Source: Fimbriimonadaceae bacterium (lineage in GTDB: Bacteria; Armatimonadota; UBA10988). Taken from it: a DNA stretch of 64,000 bases. Shown piece after piece: positions 41,158 through 52,297 of the stretch; the stretch's first letter is position 1, and every line of letters starts with the position of its first letter. The notes beneath the pieces are model-generated. The model saw only the letters and a list, made by a program, of their open reading frames with translations. It had not been told where the DNA came from and did no database searches. A program made the position numbers and the translations under genes. The stretch covers positions 1-64,000 of the forward strand of contig JADZEX010000077.1 in the NCBI GenBank assembly GCA_020850355.1, in the 5' to 3' direction.

Positions 41158-41706
41158 GTGGACCTGGCTTACATCGAGAGCCTCGCCGAGTTGCTGGCGG
41201 CCTCCACCGCCAGCGAGGTGACGGTACGCCGCGGCGGTCGCGCGGTGACCGTGCGGCGGCATCCCGGCGGCCGGGTCGCTGTGGTCGCCGCCCTCGCCGA
41301 GGAAGCCAGCGCCACGCCGCTGCTGGCGCAGCCCGCGCTGGCGCGCCCCGACGGCGAGGCGCTGCCGCTGGTGGCCAGCGCCGAGACCGCCCTGGTGCCG
41401 TTGGCCGTGGCGCCCGAGGCCGAGGTGCACTGCGAGCTGGTCCGGGCCCGCCGGGTGGGCGTCTTCCACCGCGGCCTGACCGAGGGCGGCGCTCCCCTGG
41501 TGCAGGTCGGTGACCAGGTGGTGCCGCGGCAGCAGGTGGGCTGCATCGAGAGCATGACGGTCTACGACGAAGTCGACTGCCCGGTCGCTGGCCGCGTGGT
41601 CGGCATCTTCGTCGCCGACGGCGAGGCCGTCGAGTATGGCCAGGAGCTGTTGCACATCGAAGTTGGCAGCGAGCCGGCCGCGGCCGGCGGGGAGCAGCGA
41701 CCATGA
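41158..41706 (+). CDS. accB: AccB-like biotin carboxyl carrier protein lacking the biotinyl lysine
   Basis: 182 residues from a GTG with GCGGAG upstream. The N-terminus (LAELLAASTASEVTVRRGG), the variable linker and the C-terminal barrel (VGVFHRGL, VQVGDQVVPRQQVGCIES, GRVVGIFVADGEAVEYGQELLHIE) match acetyl-CoA carboxylase BCCP over its full length. But where the family has E-A-M-K-M this protein has E-S-M-T-V: Thr134 (ACG) replaces the Lys (AAG) that carries biotin. It therefore cannot be biotinylated at the usual place. Either another BCCP serves the carboxylase, or this one has a structural role. It lies four bases into the lipoprotein gene, with accC next. Confidence 0.8.
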   Translation: MDLAYIESLAELLAASTASEVTVRRGGRAVTVRRHPGGRVAVVAALAEEASATPLLAQPALARPDGEALPLVASAETALVPLAVAPEAEVHCELVRARRVGVFHRGLTEGGAPLVQVGDQVVPRQQVGCIESMTVYDEVDCPVAGRVVGIFVADGEAVEYGQELLHIEVGSEPAAAGGEQRP

Positions 41707-42023
41707 AGCGTCGTGTCTGGTGGCTCGGTCTGCTGGCCGGGGTCGCCCTGCTGGCGGGCTGTGAACCGAAGAAGCTGGAGCCGACCAAGTCCGGGGAGCG
41801 CACCACGGTGCTCGGCAAGACCCTCGACCGGGCCGACAAGTCGGAGTGCGAGCAGTACGTCGGGCAACTCAACCAGGCCGTGGCGGCCTACCGGGTCAGC
41901 AACGAGAGCAACCCGCCCGACCTCAAGACGGTCGTCAAGGAGTCCGGGCTGCCGGAGTCGGTGCTGCAGAACTGCAAGATCAACTACGACCCGGCCACCG
42001 GCCTGGTCAGCCTGGCGAACTGA
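41703..42023 (+). CDS. small lipoprotein inserted between accB and accC
   Basis: 106 residues with a lipoprotein signal (MKRRVWWLGLLAGVALLAGC, lipobox LLAGC). The mature part has ADKSECEQYVGQLNQAVAAY, then NPPDLKTVVKESGLP, reminiscent of the soluble part of type II pseudopilin-like proteins that order short chains of residues. Function unknown. It starts by ATGA overlap with accB and ends three bases before accC, so it is part of the operon. Confidence 0.75.
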   Translation: MKRRVWWLGLLAGVALLAGCEPKKLEPTKSGERTTVLGKTLDRADKSECEQYVGQLNQAVAAYRVSNESNPPDLKTVVKESGLPESVLQNCKINYDPATGLVSLAN

Positions 42024-42026
42024 ACC

Positions 42027-43411
<1,385 letters not shown>

Positions 43412-43412
<1 letters not shown>

Positions 43413-43867
43413 TGTCGATCCGGACCCGTCGGCGAGGCCGCGAAGAGGCCTTCCGGCTGCTCTTTCAGGCCGATCAGGGCGTCCTCCCGTGGGACGAGAT
43501 GCTGCCGATTGAACACTCCCTGAGCGAGGTCGCGACGGCCGTCTGGGAGTTTGCGGTGAGCCTGGCCGAGGGCGCCTGGCGCGATCGCGAGCGGATCGAC
43601 GCCTTGCTGGAGCAACTGGCGCACGGCTGGACCGTCCCGCGGATGGCCGCCGCCGACCGCGCGATTCTGCGGCTGGCGGCCTACGAACTGCAAGCCGTCG
43701 CCGAGACGCCGACCAGCGTCGTGATCAACGAGGCGGTCGAGCTGGCCAAGACCTACGGCACCGACGATTCGCCGAAGTTCATCAACGGCGTGCTGGGGAC
43801 CCTCGCCCGGGAGCACCTGCCAGCCGACCGGGTGGGCGGCGACGCCGCGCAGGATGGCGACGGATGA
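43412..43867 (+). CDS. nusB: transcription antitermination protein NusB
   Basis: 151 residues. NusB joins NusE and boxA RNA for rRNA antitermination. [15 protein letters not shown], the helical middle ending [33 protein letters not shown] and [11 protein letters not shown] are characteristic. I chose the ATG that overlaps the accC stop rather than a GTG three bases before. Confidence 0.95.
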
Positions 43868-45075
43868 GTGCTGCCGGCGCGGCCGAGGTGCTGTCGGTCG
43901 GCGCGCTGACGGCGCACCTGGCGGCGCTGCTGCGAGGTGATCGGCTGCTGAGCGACTGCCAGGTGCGCGGCGAGGTCAGCAACTACCATCACCACCGCGC
44001 CTCGGGGCACCGCTACTTCAAGCTGAAGGACGGCAGCGCCGAGCTGAAGTGCGCCCTCTTTCGCAACGACTCGGCGGGGCTGACCTTCGAACCGACCGAA
44101 GGCCTGGCGGTGCTGGCGCGGGGCCGGGTGGCGGTCTACGAGGCGCGCGGCGAGTACCAGCTCTACGTCCGCGAGCTCCAGCCCGACGGCCTCGGCGCGC
44201 TCTACGCGGCGTTCGAGCGACTGAAGCAGCGCCTCGGCGCCGAAGGGCTGTTCGACGAGGCCCGCAAGCGGCCGCTGCCGGCCTATCCGCGCCGCGTGGC
44301 GCTGCTCACCTCGCTCGGCAGCGCGGCCGTGCGCGACCTGTTGCGGGTCTTGCGACAACGCTGGCCGGCCTTGCGGATTGTGCTGATCGATGCGCTCTGC
44401 CAGGGCAGCGACGCGCCAGCCAGTCTGATCCGCGGCTTGCACCTGGCGAACCGCTGCGATGAGCTGGACCTGATCGTGATCGGCCGCGGTGGCGGCAGCA
44501 TCGAGGATCTCTGGGCGTTCAACGACGAGGGCCTGGCGCGGGCCGTGGCGGCCAGCCGGGTGCCGCTGGTGTCGGCCGTCGGGCACGAAACCGATTTCAC
44601 GATCTGCGACTTCGTGGCCGATCTGCGCGCCGCCACGCCGAGCCATGCAGCGCAGTTGGCGGTGCCCGACCAGGCCGAGCTGCAGCAGCGCCTGACGCAA
44701 CTGGCGGGACGCGCCGGCAGCGGGCTGGAGCGCACCGTGGCGGGCGCCCGCTGGCGGCTCGAGGCGGTCTCGCAGCGGGCTATCTGGCAACGGCCGGCGG
44801 CGCTCTGGGAGCCCTGGGCGCAGCGGCTCGACGATCTCGATGGGCGGTTGCAGCAGGCGGTCGGCCAGGCGGTCGAGGTGGCCGGTCGCCGGCTGGAACG
44901 GGCCGGCACGCTGCTCGGGGCGCTTGACCCGACGGCGGTCTTGCAGCGCGGCTATGCGATTGTGCGGCGCGCCGCCGATGGCCGGGTGGCGCTGCAGCCA
45001 GCGGACCTGCCGCCGGGCACCGCGGCCGAGGTGCGGCTGGCGGGCGGCAGCGTCGCGGTGACCGTGGGGAGCTGA
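43864..45075 (+). CDS. xseA: exodeoxyribonuclease VII large subunit
   Basis: 403 residues. The OB-fold N-terminus ([23 protein letters not shown]) binds single-stranded DNA; the catalytic part has [32 protein letters not shown] and [24 protein letters not shown]. With XseB it degrades single-stranded DNA to oligonucleotides. Overlaps nusB by four bases; xseB starts two bases after the stop. Confidence 0.96.
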   Translation: MSAAGAAEVLSVGALTAHLAALLRGDRLLSDCQVRGEVSNYHHHRASGHRYFKLKDGSAELKCALFRNDSAGLTFEPTEGLAVLARGRVAVYEARGEYQLYVRELQPDGLGALYAAFERLKQRLGAEGLFDEARKRPLPAYPRRVALLTSLGSAAVRDLLRVLRQRWPALRIVLIDALCQGSDAPASLIRGLHLANRCDELDLIVIGRGGGSIEDLWAFNDEGLARAVAASRVPLVSAVGHETDFTICDFVADLRAATPSHAAQLAVPDQAELQQRLTQLAGRAGSGLERTVAGARWRLEAVSQRAIWQRPAALWEPWAQRLDDLDGRLQQAVGQAVEVAGRRLERAGTLLGALDPTAVLQRGYAIVRRAADGRVALQPADLPPGTAAEVRLAGGSVAVTVGS

Positions 45076-45076
45076 G

Positions 45077-45331
45077 ATGGACTTCGCGATGCTATCCGCC
45101 GACGAGTTGGCGGCCCTCAGTTTCGAGACGGCCTTGGAGCGCCTCGAGACGGTCGTCGCGGCGCTCGAAGCCGGGCGGTTGCCGTTGGAGCAGGCCCTCG
45201 CGGCCTACCAACTGGGCACCGCCCTGCGCGAACACTGCCGCGCGCGGTTGAGCGCCGCCGAGGGCGCCCTGGAGAGTCTCCGCGAGAGCGCGGGCGTGGT
45301 GACGCCGGTCGAACGCGAGGAGCTGCCATGA
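45077..45331 (+). CDS. xseB: exodeoxyribonuclease VII small subunit
   Basis: 84 residues, the usual XseB size. LSFETALERLETVVAALEAG and LPLEQALAAYQLGTALREHC match the small helical-hairpin subunit that binds XseA. Overlaps ispA by four bases. Confidence 0.93.
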   Translation: MDFAMLSADELAALSFETALERLETVVAALEAGRLPLEQALAAYQLGTALREHCRARLSAAEGALESLRESAGVVTPVEREELP

Positions 45332-46224
45332 GCGTCGACCTCCAAGCGCACCTCAGCGCGCGGGCTGCGCTGGTGGAAGCCGCCCTGGAGCGCCTGCTGC
45401 CGGCCGCGACCGCCAGTCCGGCGCGGCTGCATCAGGCGATGCGTTACAGCACCCAGGCAGGCGGCAAGCGGCTGCGCCCGGCGCTGGTGATGGACGCCTG
45501 CGAAGTCGTCGGGGGCGACCCGTTGAGCGTCCTGCCGACGGCCTGCGCGGTGGAGTGCGTCCACACCTACTCGCTGATTCACGACGATCTGCCGTGCATG
45601 GACGACGACGACCTGCGCCGCGGGCGGCCGTCGTGCCACCGGCAGTTCGATGAAGAGACCGCGCTGCTGGCCGGTGACGCCCTGCAGGCGCTGGCGTTCG
45701 AGTTGATCGCCGGCAATGCCGCGGCGCCGGGCATCGCGCCGGCCGCGGTGGTGGCGGTGGTCGCTGAACTGGCCACGGCGGCCGGCGCACCGGGCATGGT
45801 GGGGGGGCAGATGCTCGACCTGCTGGGCGAGCAGCAGACCCCGGACGGGGCGCTGGTTGAGGAGATTCACCTGCGCAAAACGACCGCCCTGCTGCGCTGC
45901 AGTGTGCGCTGCGGGGCGCTGCTCGGCGGTGGCGACGCGGCCGCGCTGGACGCCTTCGGGCGGTACGGCACGGCACTGGGGCTGGCGTTTCAGATCACCG
46001 ATGATATCCTGGACATCGAGGGCGACGAGGCCACCCTCGGCAAGCCGGTCGGCAGCGATGTCGGGCTGCAGAAGGCGACCTGGCCGGCGGTCTTCGGGCT
46101 GGCGGCCTCGAAGCAGCGGGCCCGCGAGCTGGCCGCCGAAGCGGTTGCCGCGCTGGACGGGTACGGGCCGCTGGCCGATCCGTTGCGGGTGCTGGCGCGA
46201 TTCGTCGTCGAGCGCCATTCTTAA
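45328..46224 (+). CDS. ispA: polyprenyl (geranyl/farnesyl) diphosphate synthase
   Basis: 298 residues. Condenses IPP with allylic diphosphates to make FPP or GGPP. The first Asp-rich motif DDLPCMDDDD is at 86-95, GGKRLRPAL before it, and the second, FQITDDILDIEGD, near 225-237, with KTTALLRC and GLQKAT. In this operon it feeds isoprenoid and undecaprenyl or quinone synthesis with dxs, which follows at 36 bases. Confidence 0.94.
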   Translation: MSVDLQAHLSARAALVEAALERLLPAATASPARLHQAMRYSTQAGGKRLRPALVMDACEVVGGDPLSVLPTACAVECVHTYSLIHDDLPCMDDDDLRRGRPSCHRQFDEETALLAGDALQALAFELIAGNAAAPGIAPAAVVAVVAELATAAGAPGMVGGQMLDLLGEQQTPDGALVEEIHLRKTTALLRCSVRCGALLGGGDAAALDAFGRYGTALGLAFQITDDILDIEGDEATLGKPVGSDVGLQKATWPAVFGLAASKQRARELAAEAVAALDGYGPLADPLRVLARFVVERHS

Positions 46225-46260
46225 GAGGAAGTGCTGCGCCGCAAGGCGCGAGGAGTCGAA

Positions 46261-48168
46261 ATGAGCCGGACCCCGAAGCCGCTGCTCGATGGTCTGCGCG
46301 GGCCGCACGACCTGAAGGGCCTGCAGCCAGCGCAGTTGGAAGAACTCTGCCGCGAGGTGCGCCAGGACATCGTCGAGGTGATCCGCGCGCTGCCCTGCGG
46401 CGGCCACTTTGGGGCGAACCTCGGCACCGTCGAGCTGACCGTCGCGCTGCACTACCTCTTCGACTCCCCGCGCGACAAGCTGATCTGGGATGTCGGGCAC
46501 CAGTCGTACCCCCACAAGATGCTCACCGGCCGGGTTGGGCGGCTCTCGACGATTCGCCAGAAGGACGGCCTGGCGCCGTTCTGCAAGCCGGCCGAGAGCG
46601 AGCACGACATCTTTGGGGCGGGCCACGGTGGCACCAGCATCTCCGCGGCGCTCGGCTTCGCCCTGGCCCGTGATCTGGCCGGCGAGGACAGCCACGTCGT
46701 GGCGGTGATCGGCGACGGCTCGCTGACCGCGGGGATGTCGTTCGAGGGGCTGAACCACGCCGGCGACCTCAACACCCGGCTGATCGTGGTGGTCAACGAC
46801 AACGGCATGGGCATCTCGCCGAACGTCGGCGCGCTCAGCAACTACCTCACCCAGGTGCGGGTCGGCAAGCCCTTCAACGAAGTCAAGTCGGCGTTCGAAA
46901 GTCTGCTGCACCGCCTGCCGTTGGGCGACGAGCTGCTGGAGGGCATCGAGCGGGTCGACCAGACGATGCGCCATGCGATGCTGCCGTCGATCTACTTCGA
47001 GGACCTCGGCTTCGAGTACCTCGGGCCGATCGACGGGCACCACCTCGACAACCTGCTGCGGACCTTCCGCTACGCCAAGACGCGGCAGCGGCCGGTGGTG
47101 ATCCATGTGATGACCGAAAAGGGCAAGGGCTTCCCGGCGGCCGAGGCCGACGAGGGCAAGATGCACGCCGTGAAACCCTCGTCCAGCGGCCCGAAGGTGG
47201 CGGCCTACACCGACGTGTTTGTGGAGATGTTCGACGCCCTGGCGGCCCGCGACGAGCGGGTGGTCGGGGTCACCGCGGCGATGCTCGATGGCACCGGGCT
47301 GGTCAAGCTGCAAGCGAAGTACCCGACGCGGATCCTCGATGTCGGGATGGCCGAGCAGCACGCCGTGACGCTCTCGGCAGCGCTGGCGATAGGCGGCCGG
47401 CGGCCCATCGCGGCGATCTACTCGACCTTCTTGCAGCGCGCCTACGACCAGATTCTGCACGATGTGGCGCTGCACAATGCGCCGGTGATCTTCGCCCTCG
47501 ACCGCGCCGGGCTGGTCGGCAACGACGGGCCGACGCACATGGGGCTGTACGATTTCGCCTACCTCCGCCACATTCCGAACCTGGTGCTGGCGGCGGCCCG
47601 TGACGAGAACGAGCTGCGGCATCTGCTGCACACGGCGCTGCTGCATACCGACAGCCCGGTGGCCTCGCCGATCGCAGTGCGCTACCCCCGCGACAACGTC
47701 TGGCAGCTCGACCCGCCGGCCGAGTTGCGGTGCCTGCCGTTGGGCGTCGGCGAGATTCTGCGCGAGGGGAGTGGCACGGCGGTGCTGGCGATTGGCACCC
47801 CGGCGGTCAGTGCGTGGCGGGCCGCCGAACAACTGGCGGCCAGCGGTCTCGACCTGACGGTCGCCGACGGGCGCTGGCTGAAGCCGCTCGACACGAAGCT
47901 GGTGCTGGACCTGGCCAGCCGCCACGAGCGGCTGATCACCGTCGAGGACCACAGCGTGGTCGGCGGGTTCGGCAGCGCGGTGGCCGAGGTGCTGGCGAGC
48001 GCCGGCTGCGGCTGTCCGTTGCACGTGCTGGGCGTGCCCGACGAGTGGGTGGAGCACGCCGACCGGTCCGAGCAGTTGGCGCAGTTCCGGCTCGACACGG
48101 CGGGGTTGGCGCAGCAGTTCCAGGCGATTTGCGAAGGGCGGCCGAGCGGGCTGCAGTTGGTCGGATGA
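46261..48168 (+). CDS. dxs: 1-deoxy-D-xylulose-5-phosphate synthase
   Basis: 635 residues from the ATG with GAGGAG six bases upstream; an earlier in-frame start is not conserved. It makes DXP from pyruvate and glyceraldehyde 3-phosphate, first step of the MEP pathway. The TPP site is GDGSLTAGMSFEGLNHAGD with VVNDNGMGIS; others are HFGANLGTVELTVALHY, DVGHQSYPHKMLTGR and VGMAEQHAVTLSAAL. It shares the transcript with ispA. Confidence 0.96.
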   Translation: MSRTPKPLLDGLRGPHDLKGLQPAQLEELCREVRQDIVEVIRALPCGGHFGANLGTVELTVALHYLFDSPRDKLIWDVGHQSYPHKMLTGRVGRLSTIRQKDGLAPFCKPAESEHDIFGAGHGGTSISAALGFALARDLAGEDSHVVAVIGDGSLTAGMSFEGLNHAGDLNTRLIVVVNDNGMGISPNVGALSNYLTQVRVGKPFNEVKSAFESLLHRLPLGDELLEGIERVDQTMRHAMLPSIYFEDLGFEYLGPIDGHHLDNLLRTFRYAKTRQRPVVIHVMTEKGKGFPAAEADEGKMHAVKPSSSGPKVAAYTDVFVEMFDALAARDERVVGVTAAMLDGTGLVKLQAKYPTRILDVGMAEQHAVTLSAALAIGGRRPIAAIYSTFLQRAYDQILHDVALHNAPVIFALDRAGLVGNDGPTHMGLYDFAYLRHIPNLVLAAARDENELRHLLHTALLHTDSPVASPIAVRYPRDNVWQLDPPAELRCLPLGVGEILREGSGTAVLAIGTPAVSAWRAAEQLAASGLDLTVADGRWLKPLDTKLVLDLASRHERLITVEDHSVVGGFGSAVAEVLASAGCGCPLHVLGVPDEWVEHADRSEQLAQFRLDTAGLAQQFQAICEGRPSGLQLVG

Positions 48169-48247
48169 GCGGTCCGGGGAGTCTGGGCCAGCGACCGAGG
48201 CAGGAGTCGGCCCGGCTGGGGCCGAAACTGCGGGAACGAGGTGCATC

Positions 48248-49702
48248 ATGGTGAAGCGAGTCTGGTGGGCGACGCTGCTGACGAGCCTCTGGCTGGTCGC
48301 CGCGGCGGCGCAAGATACCAGCCCGGCGGCGCGCTACAACAAGGGGCTGCAGCTCTATCAGGCCGGCCAGCTCGAGGCCGCAGCCGTCGAGTTCGACGCC
48401 GTCCTGAAGGCCGACCCGAAGGACGCCACGACGATGGTCTGGCTGGCCGTGATTGCGCTGCGCAAGAGCGACGCCAACCGGGCGATCGAGCTGTTGCAGG
48501 GCGCCCTGGCGCTGAAGGCGGACGACCCGCTGGCGCACTACAACCTGGGGTTCGCCTACTCCACCAAAGAGCAGCTCGACGAGGCCATCGCCGCCTATCG
48601 GAAGGCGATTGAGCTGAACAAGAGCTATGCCGAAGCGCACAACGCGCTGGGACTGGCACTGCTCAAGAAGGGCGACACCGACGGCGCCATCGCCAGCTTC
48701 CGGGAGGCCGTGCGCCAGAAGGGCGAAGCCGCGGAGTACCACAACAACCTCGGCAACGCCCTGAAGACCAAGGGGCTGACCGAGGAGGCCATCGCCGAGT
48801 TCAAGGTGGCGGTTGACCGCCAACCGGGCGAAGTGCTCTACCGCGTCAACTACGGTCTGGCGCTCTGGGACGGCGGCAAGACCGCCGAGGCGGTGACGCA
48901 GTTCGAAGCCGCGGCCAAGGCGCAGCCCGACCACTTCGTGGCGCAGCTCTACCGCGGCAAGGGCTACTTGCAGGCCAACCAGGCCAAGGAAGCCGCGGCA
49001 GCGTTGGAGGCCGCGGTGAAGCTGCAGCCCGAGAGCTTCTCGGCGCAGTTCAACCTGGGACTGGCCTACGGTCAGGCCGGCGGGCCCGAGAACCTGCGGC
49101 GCGCCGCCGCCGCTTACGAGAAGGCCCTGGCGGCCAAGCCGAACCACGCCTCGACGCTCAACAACCTGGGCTGGGTGCAGTTCAGCCTGGGCGAGCTGGA
49201 CAAGGCGCTCGACAGCTTCGGCAAGGCGGCGGCAGCGGCGCCCGACTTCGCGCTGGCCCACGCCAATCTGGGCCTGGCCTATCAACAGAAGGGCGACCAG
49301 GCCAAAGCCGAGGAGGCCTGGGCGAAGGTCACCGCGCTGGAGGAAGGTCGGGTCGACGCCTGGGTGCAGCTTGGTGAGGCGCGCTACGCGCAGCAGAAGA
49401 TGGAGCCCGCCAGGCAGGCCTTCGAGCAGGCGCTGAAGCTCGGCAGCAAAGAGGCCGAGGTGGCCAACAAGCTGGGGCTGATCGCCCTCGCCGCGGCCGA
49501 ACTCGACGCCGCTGAGGCGCACTTCAAGAAGGCCGTCGAGCTCGACCCGAAGAACGCCAACGCCTACAACAACCTGGGCGTGGTGACCGAGAAGCGCAAC
49601 CTGCTGGACGACGCGCGCAAGCTCTATGCCAAGGCGCTGGAGCTGGACCCGAAGAACGAGCAGGCGAAGTTCAATCTCGAGCGGTTCGCCACGCCGCAAT
49701 GA
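48248..49702 (+). CDS. secreted or exported tetratricopeptide-repeat protein
   Basis: 484 residues. The signal peptide (MVKRVWWATLLTSLWLVAAAA) is followed by about twelve TPR units of 34 residues, for example YNLGFAYSTKEQLDEAIAAY and YNNLGNALKTKGLTEEAIAE. TPR arrays form protein-docking superhelices. Its place before nadK, with an ATGA overlap, ties it to this operon, but no specific partner is visible. Probable periplasmic scaffold. Confidence 0.88.
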   Translation: MVKRVWWATLLTSLWLVAAAAQDTSPAARYNKGLQLYQAGQLEAAAVEFDAVLKADPKDATTMVWLAVIALRKSDANRAIELLQGALALKADDPLAHYNLGFAYSTKEQLDEAIAAYRKAIELNKSYAEAHNALGLALLKKGDTDGAIASFREAVRQKGEAAEYHNNLGNALKTKGLTEEAIAEFKVAVDRQPGEVLYRVNYGLALWDGGKTAEAVTQFEAAAKAQPDHFVAQLYRGKGYLQANQAKEAAAALEAAVKLQPESFSAQFNLGLAYGQAGGPENLRRAAAAYEKALAAKPNHASTLNNLGWVQFSLGELDKALDSFGKAAAAAPDFALAHANLGLAYQQKGDQAKAEEAWAKVTALEEGRVDAWVQLGEARYAQQKMEPARQAFEQALKLGSKEAEVANKLGLIALAAAELDAAEAHFKKAVELDPKNANAYNNLGVVTEKRNLLDDARKLYAKALELDPKNEQAKFNLERFATPQ

Positions 49703-50565
49703 GTCAGCCGTTGCGGACGGTCGGGCTGGTCGTGGCGCCGCACCGCGCCGACGCCCTGGCCGCCGCGCGGCGGGCCGTGGAGTCTCTGACGGCGCACCAC
49801 GTCGCGGTCTCGGCACCCGCTGAGACCGCGACGTTGCTGTCACTGCCCAGCGACCCCTCGCCCTGGCAGGCCGACCTGGTGCTGGTGCTGGGGGGCGACG
49901 GCAGCGTAATCAGCGCGCTCCGCGCCGCTGCGCCGCACGGCACGCCGGTGGTCGCGGTGAACTACGGCACGGTCGGCTTCTTGACGCAGATCGCGCCCGC
50001 CGACCTCGAGCCAGCCCTGGAGGCGCTCTGCGCGGGGCGCTGGCAGCGTGAGGCGCGGCTGATGCTGGAGGCCCAGATCTGGGACCAGCCGACCGCCGCG
50101 CCGCGCTCCGAGTTGGCCGCCAACGATGTGGTGATCAAGGCCAGCGACCCGTCGCACGTGTTGCTGTTCCGGTTGGATGTCTGTGGCGAGCGGATCGCCG
50201 AGTTCCCGGCCGACGGACTGATCATCAGCACGCCGACCGGGTCGACCGCCTACAGCCTCAGCGCGGGCGGGCCGGTCCTGGTGCCCGACCTGCCGGCGCT
50301 GGTGGTGACGCCGATCTGTCCGCACACCCTGGCCACGCGGCCGGTGGTGCTGTCGGCAGCGATGGACGTTGGGATCAGCTTGGAGGCGGTCGGCCCGGTG
50401 CGGCAGGCGCAGTTGGCGATCGACGGCCGGGTCAGCCTGGCGCTCGACCCGGCGGCGCGGCTGATGGTCCGGCGGGCCCCGCGCGACATGTACCTGGCGC
50501 GCCTGGAGCGCTCCAACTTCTTCGCCAGCCTGCGCGAGAAACTCCGCTGGGGGAGCCCGAAGTAA
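49699..50565 (+). CDS. nadK: NAD kinase
   Basis: 288 residues. Phosphorylates NAD to NADP with ATP. The GGDGS loop (65-69), VNYGTVGFLT, NDVVIKA and TPTGSTAYSLSAGGP are the four family signatures. Overlaps the TPR gene by four bases; recN starts one base after the stop. Confidence 0.95.
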   Translation: MSQPLRTVGLVVAPHRADALAAARRAVESLTAHHVAVSAPAETATLLSLPSDPSPWQADLVLVLGGDGSVISALRAAAPHGTPVVAVNYGTVGFLTQIAPADLEPALEALCAGRWQREARLMLEAQIWDQPTAAPRSELAANDVVIKASDPSHVLLFRLDVCGERIAEFPADGLIISTPTGSTAYSLSAGGPVLVPDLPALVVTPICPHTLATRPVVLSAAMDVGISLEAVGPVRQAQLAIDGRVSLALDPAARLMVRRAPRDMYLARLERSNFFASLREKLRWGSPK

Positions 50566-50566
50566 G

Positions 50567-52297
50567 ATGCTCCTGGAACTCGAACTGCGCGATTTCGCCA
50601 TCGTGCGGCAGGCCCGGGTCGAGTTTGGCCCGGGGCTGGGGGTTCTGACCGGCGAGACCGGCGCCGGCAAGAGCCTGATCGTCGACGCGCTGACCGCCTT
50701 GTTGGGCGGCCGGGCCGCCCCCGAGCTGGTCCGCCACGGCGCCGAGCTGGCGCGGCTGCGGGGCGTCTTCGACATCAGCGCCGAGCCGACCATCGCCCCG
50801 TTGCTGGCCGAGTGGGACCTCACCGACGACGACGGCCTGTTGGTGATCACTCGCGAACTTCCCCGCACTGGCCGCGGGCGGTGTGCCGTCAACGGCTCGA
50901 CCGTGGCGCTGGCGGCGTTGCGGCAACTGGGCGAGGAGCTGGTCGACCTGCACGGGCAGCACGAGCATCAGTCGTTGCTGCGGGTCAGCCGGCACCTGGC
51001 GCTGCTCGACCAGCAGGCGGGCCCGCCGGTGGCCGCCGCCCTGGCCGCCTGGCGCGCCAACTGGGAGCGCTGGCGCACCGTCCTGACCGCGCTCGAGAGC
51101 GCCGGCCGCGACACCGGCGAGCGCGAGCGACGGGCCGACCTGCTGCGCTTCCAGGTCGCCGAGATCACCGCCGCCGCGGTGCGCGCCGACGAACTCTCCG
51201 AGCTGCATGCCGAACGGCACCGGCTGGCCCATGCCGAGCGGCTGCTGGAACTGGCCGCGCGGGCCGCCGCGGCGCTGCAGGGCGACGAGGCGGGTGGCGC
51301 CCTGGACGCGCTGGCCACCGCCGCCGCCGCGGTGCAGGACATGACGCACTTCGACCCGGCTCTGAGCGGCCCGGCGGCCGAGCTGGAAGCCGCCCTGGCG
51401 ACGGTCGGCGAGGTCGCCCGCGAGCTGCGGCACTATGCCGACAGCACCGACGCCGACCCGGGCCGCTTGGACGCGGTCGAACAGCGGCTCGACGAGCTTG
51501 ACCGCCTGCGGCGCAAGTACGGCGACAGCCTGACCGCCGTGTTGGAGTTCGCCGCCGCGGCGCAGGCCGAACTGGACTCGCTGGAGTCGGCGGACGAACG
51601 CCTCGCGGCGCTGCAGGCCGAGCAGGCGGTGCTGCGGCAGCAGGCCGGCAAGCTGGGCGCCACGCTGAGCGCGGCGCGGGCGGCGGCCGCCGCCGAGCTG
51701 GCCGCGGCGGTCAGCGGCCACCTGGCCGGATTAGGGATGCCGCAGGCGCAGTTCGCGGTGCAGCAACAGCCCCGGCCGGCCGAGGGACTGACCGTGGATG
51801 CGGCGCAGCAACAGGTCGGGGCAGCGGCCGATGGCTGCGATGCGGTCGAGCTGCTGTTCTCGGCGAATCCCGGCGAGCCGCTGCGGCCGCTGGCCCGGAT
51901 TGCCTCGGGTGGCGAGCTGTCGCGGGTGATGCTGGCGCTGAAGTCGCAACTGGCCGCCACCGCGGCGCCCCCGACGATGGTCTTCGACGAGATCGATGTC
52001 GGCATCGGCGGCGTCACCATCCATGCCGTGGCACGCCAGTTGGCGGCCCTGGCGCAGCGCCGGCAGGTGCTCTGCATCACCCACCACGCTCCCATCGCCG
52101 CCCGCGCCGCGACGCACCTGGCGGTTAGCAAGGCCCCGGAGGTCGACTCGACCGCCGTCACGGTCGCGGCCCTCGACGACGCGGCGCGGATCGCCGAGCT
52201 GGCCCGGATGCTCGGCCGGATGCCCCCCACCGCGGCCACCCTCGCGATGGCGCGCGAACTGCTGGCCGAGGTCGCCGCCGAACAGGAGATCGCCTGA
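50567..52297 (+). CDS. recN: DNA repair protein RecN
   Basis: 576 residues, SMC-like ATPase in double-strand break repair. Walker A GETGAGKS at 30-37, VDLHGQHEHQSLL, the middle coiled coil (about 150-360, Ala-rich) and the signature ASGGELSRVMLALK with Walker B TMVFDEIDVGIGG and CITHHAPIAARA. Last housekeeping gene of the run; its stop overlaps the next ATG (TGATG). Confidence 0.96.
   Translation: MLLELELRDFAIVRQARVEFGPGLGVLTGETGAGKSLIVDALTALLGGRAAPELVRHGAELARLRGVFDISAEPTIAPLLAEWDLTDDDGLLVITRELPRTGRGRCAVNGSTVALAALRQLGEELVDLHGQHEHQSLLRVSRHLALLDQQAGPPVAAALAAWRANWERWRTVLTALESAGRDTGERERRADLLRFQVAEITAAAVRADELSELHAERHRLAHAERLLELAARAAAALQGDEAGGALDALATAAAAVQDMTHFDPALSGPAAELEAALATVGEVARELRHYADSTDADPGRLDAVEQRLDELDRLRRKYGDSLTAVLEFAAAAQAELDSLESADERLAALQAEQAVLRQQAGKLGATLSAARAAAAAELAAAVSGHLAGLGMPQAQFAVQQQPRPAEGLTVDAAQQQVGAAADGCDAVELLFSANPGEPLRPLARIASGGELSRVMLALKSQLAATAAPPTMVFDEIDVGIGGVTIHAVARQLAALAQRRQVLCITHHAPIAARAATHLAVSKAPEVDSTAVTVAALDDAARIAELARMLGRMPPTAATLAMARELLAEVAAEQEIA

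Noticed and set aside
45205-48249. A 1014-codon minus-strand frame opposite xseB, ispA and dxs
   Set aside because: The plus-strand genes carry unmistakable motifs; the minus frame has none.
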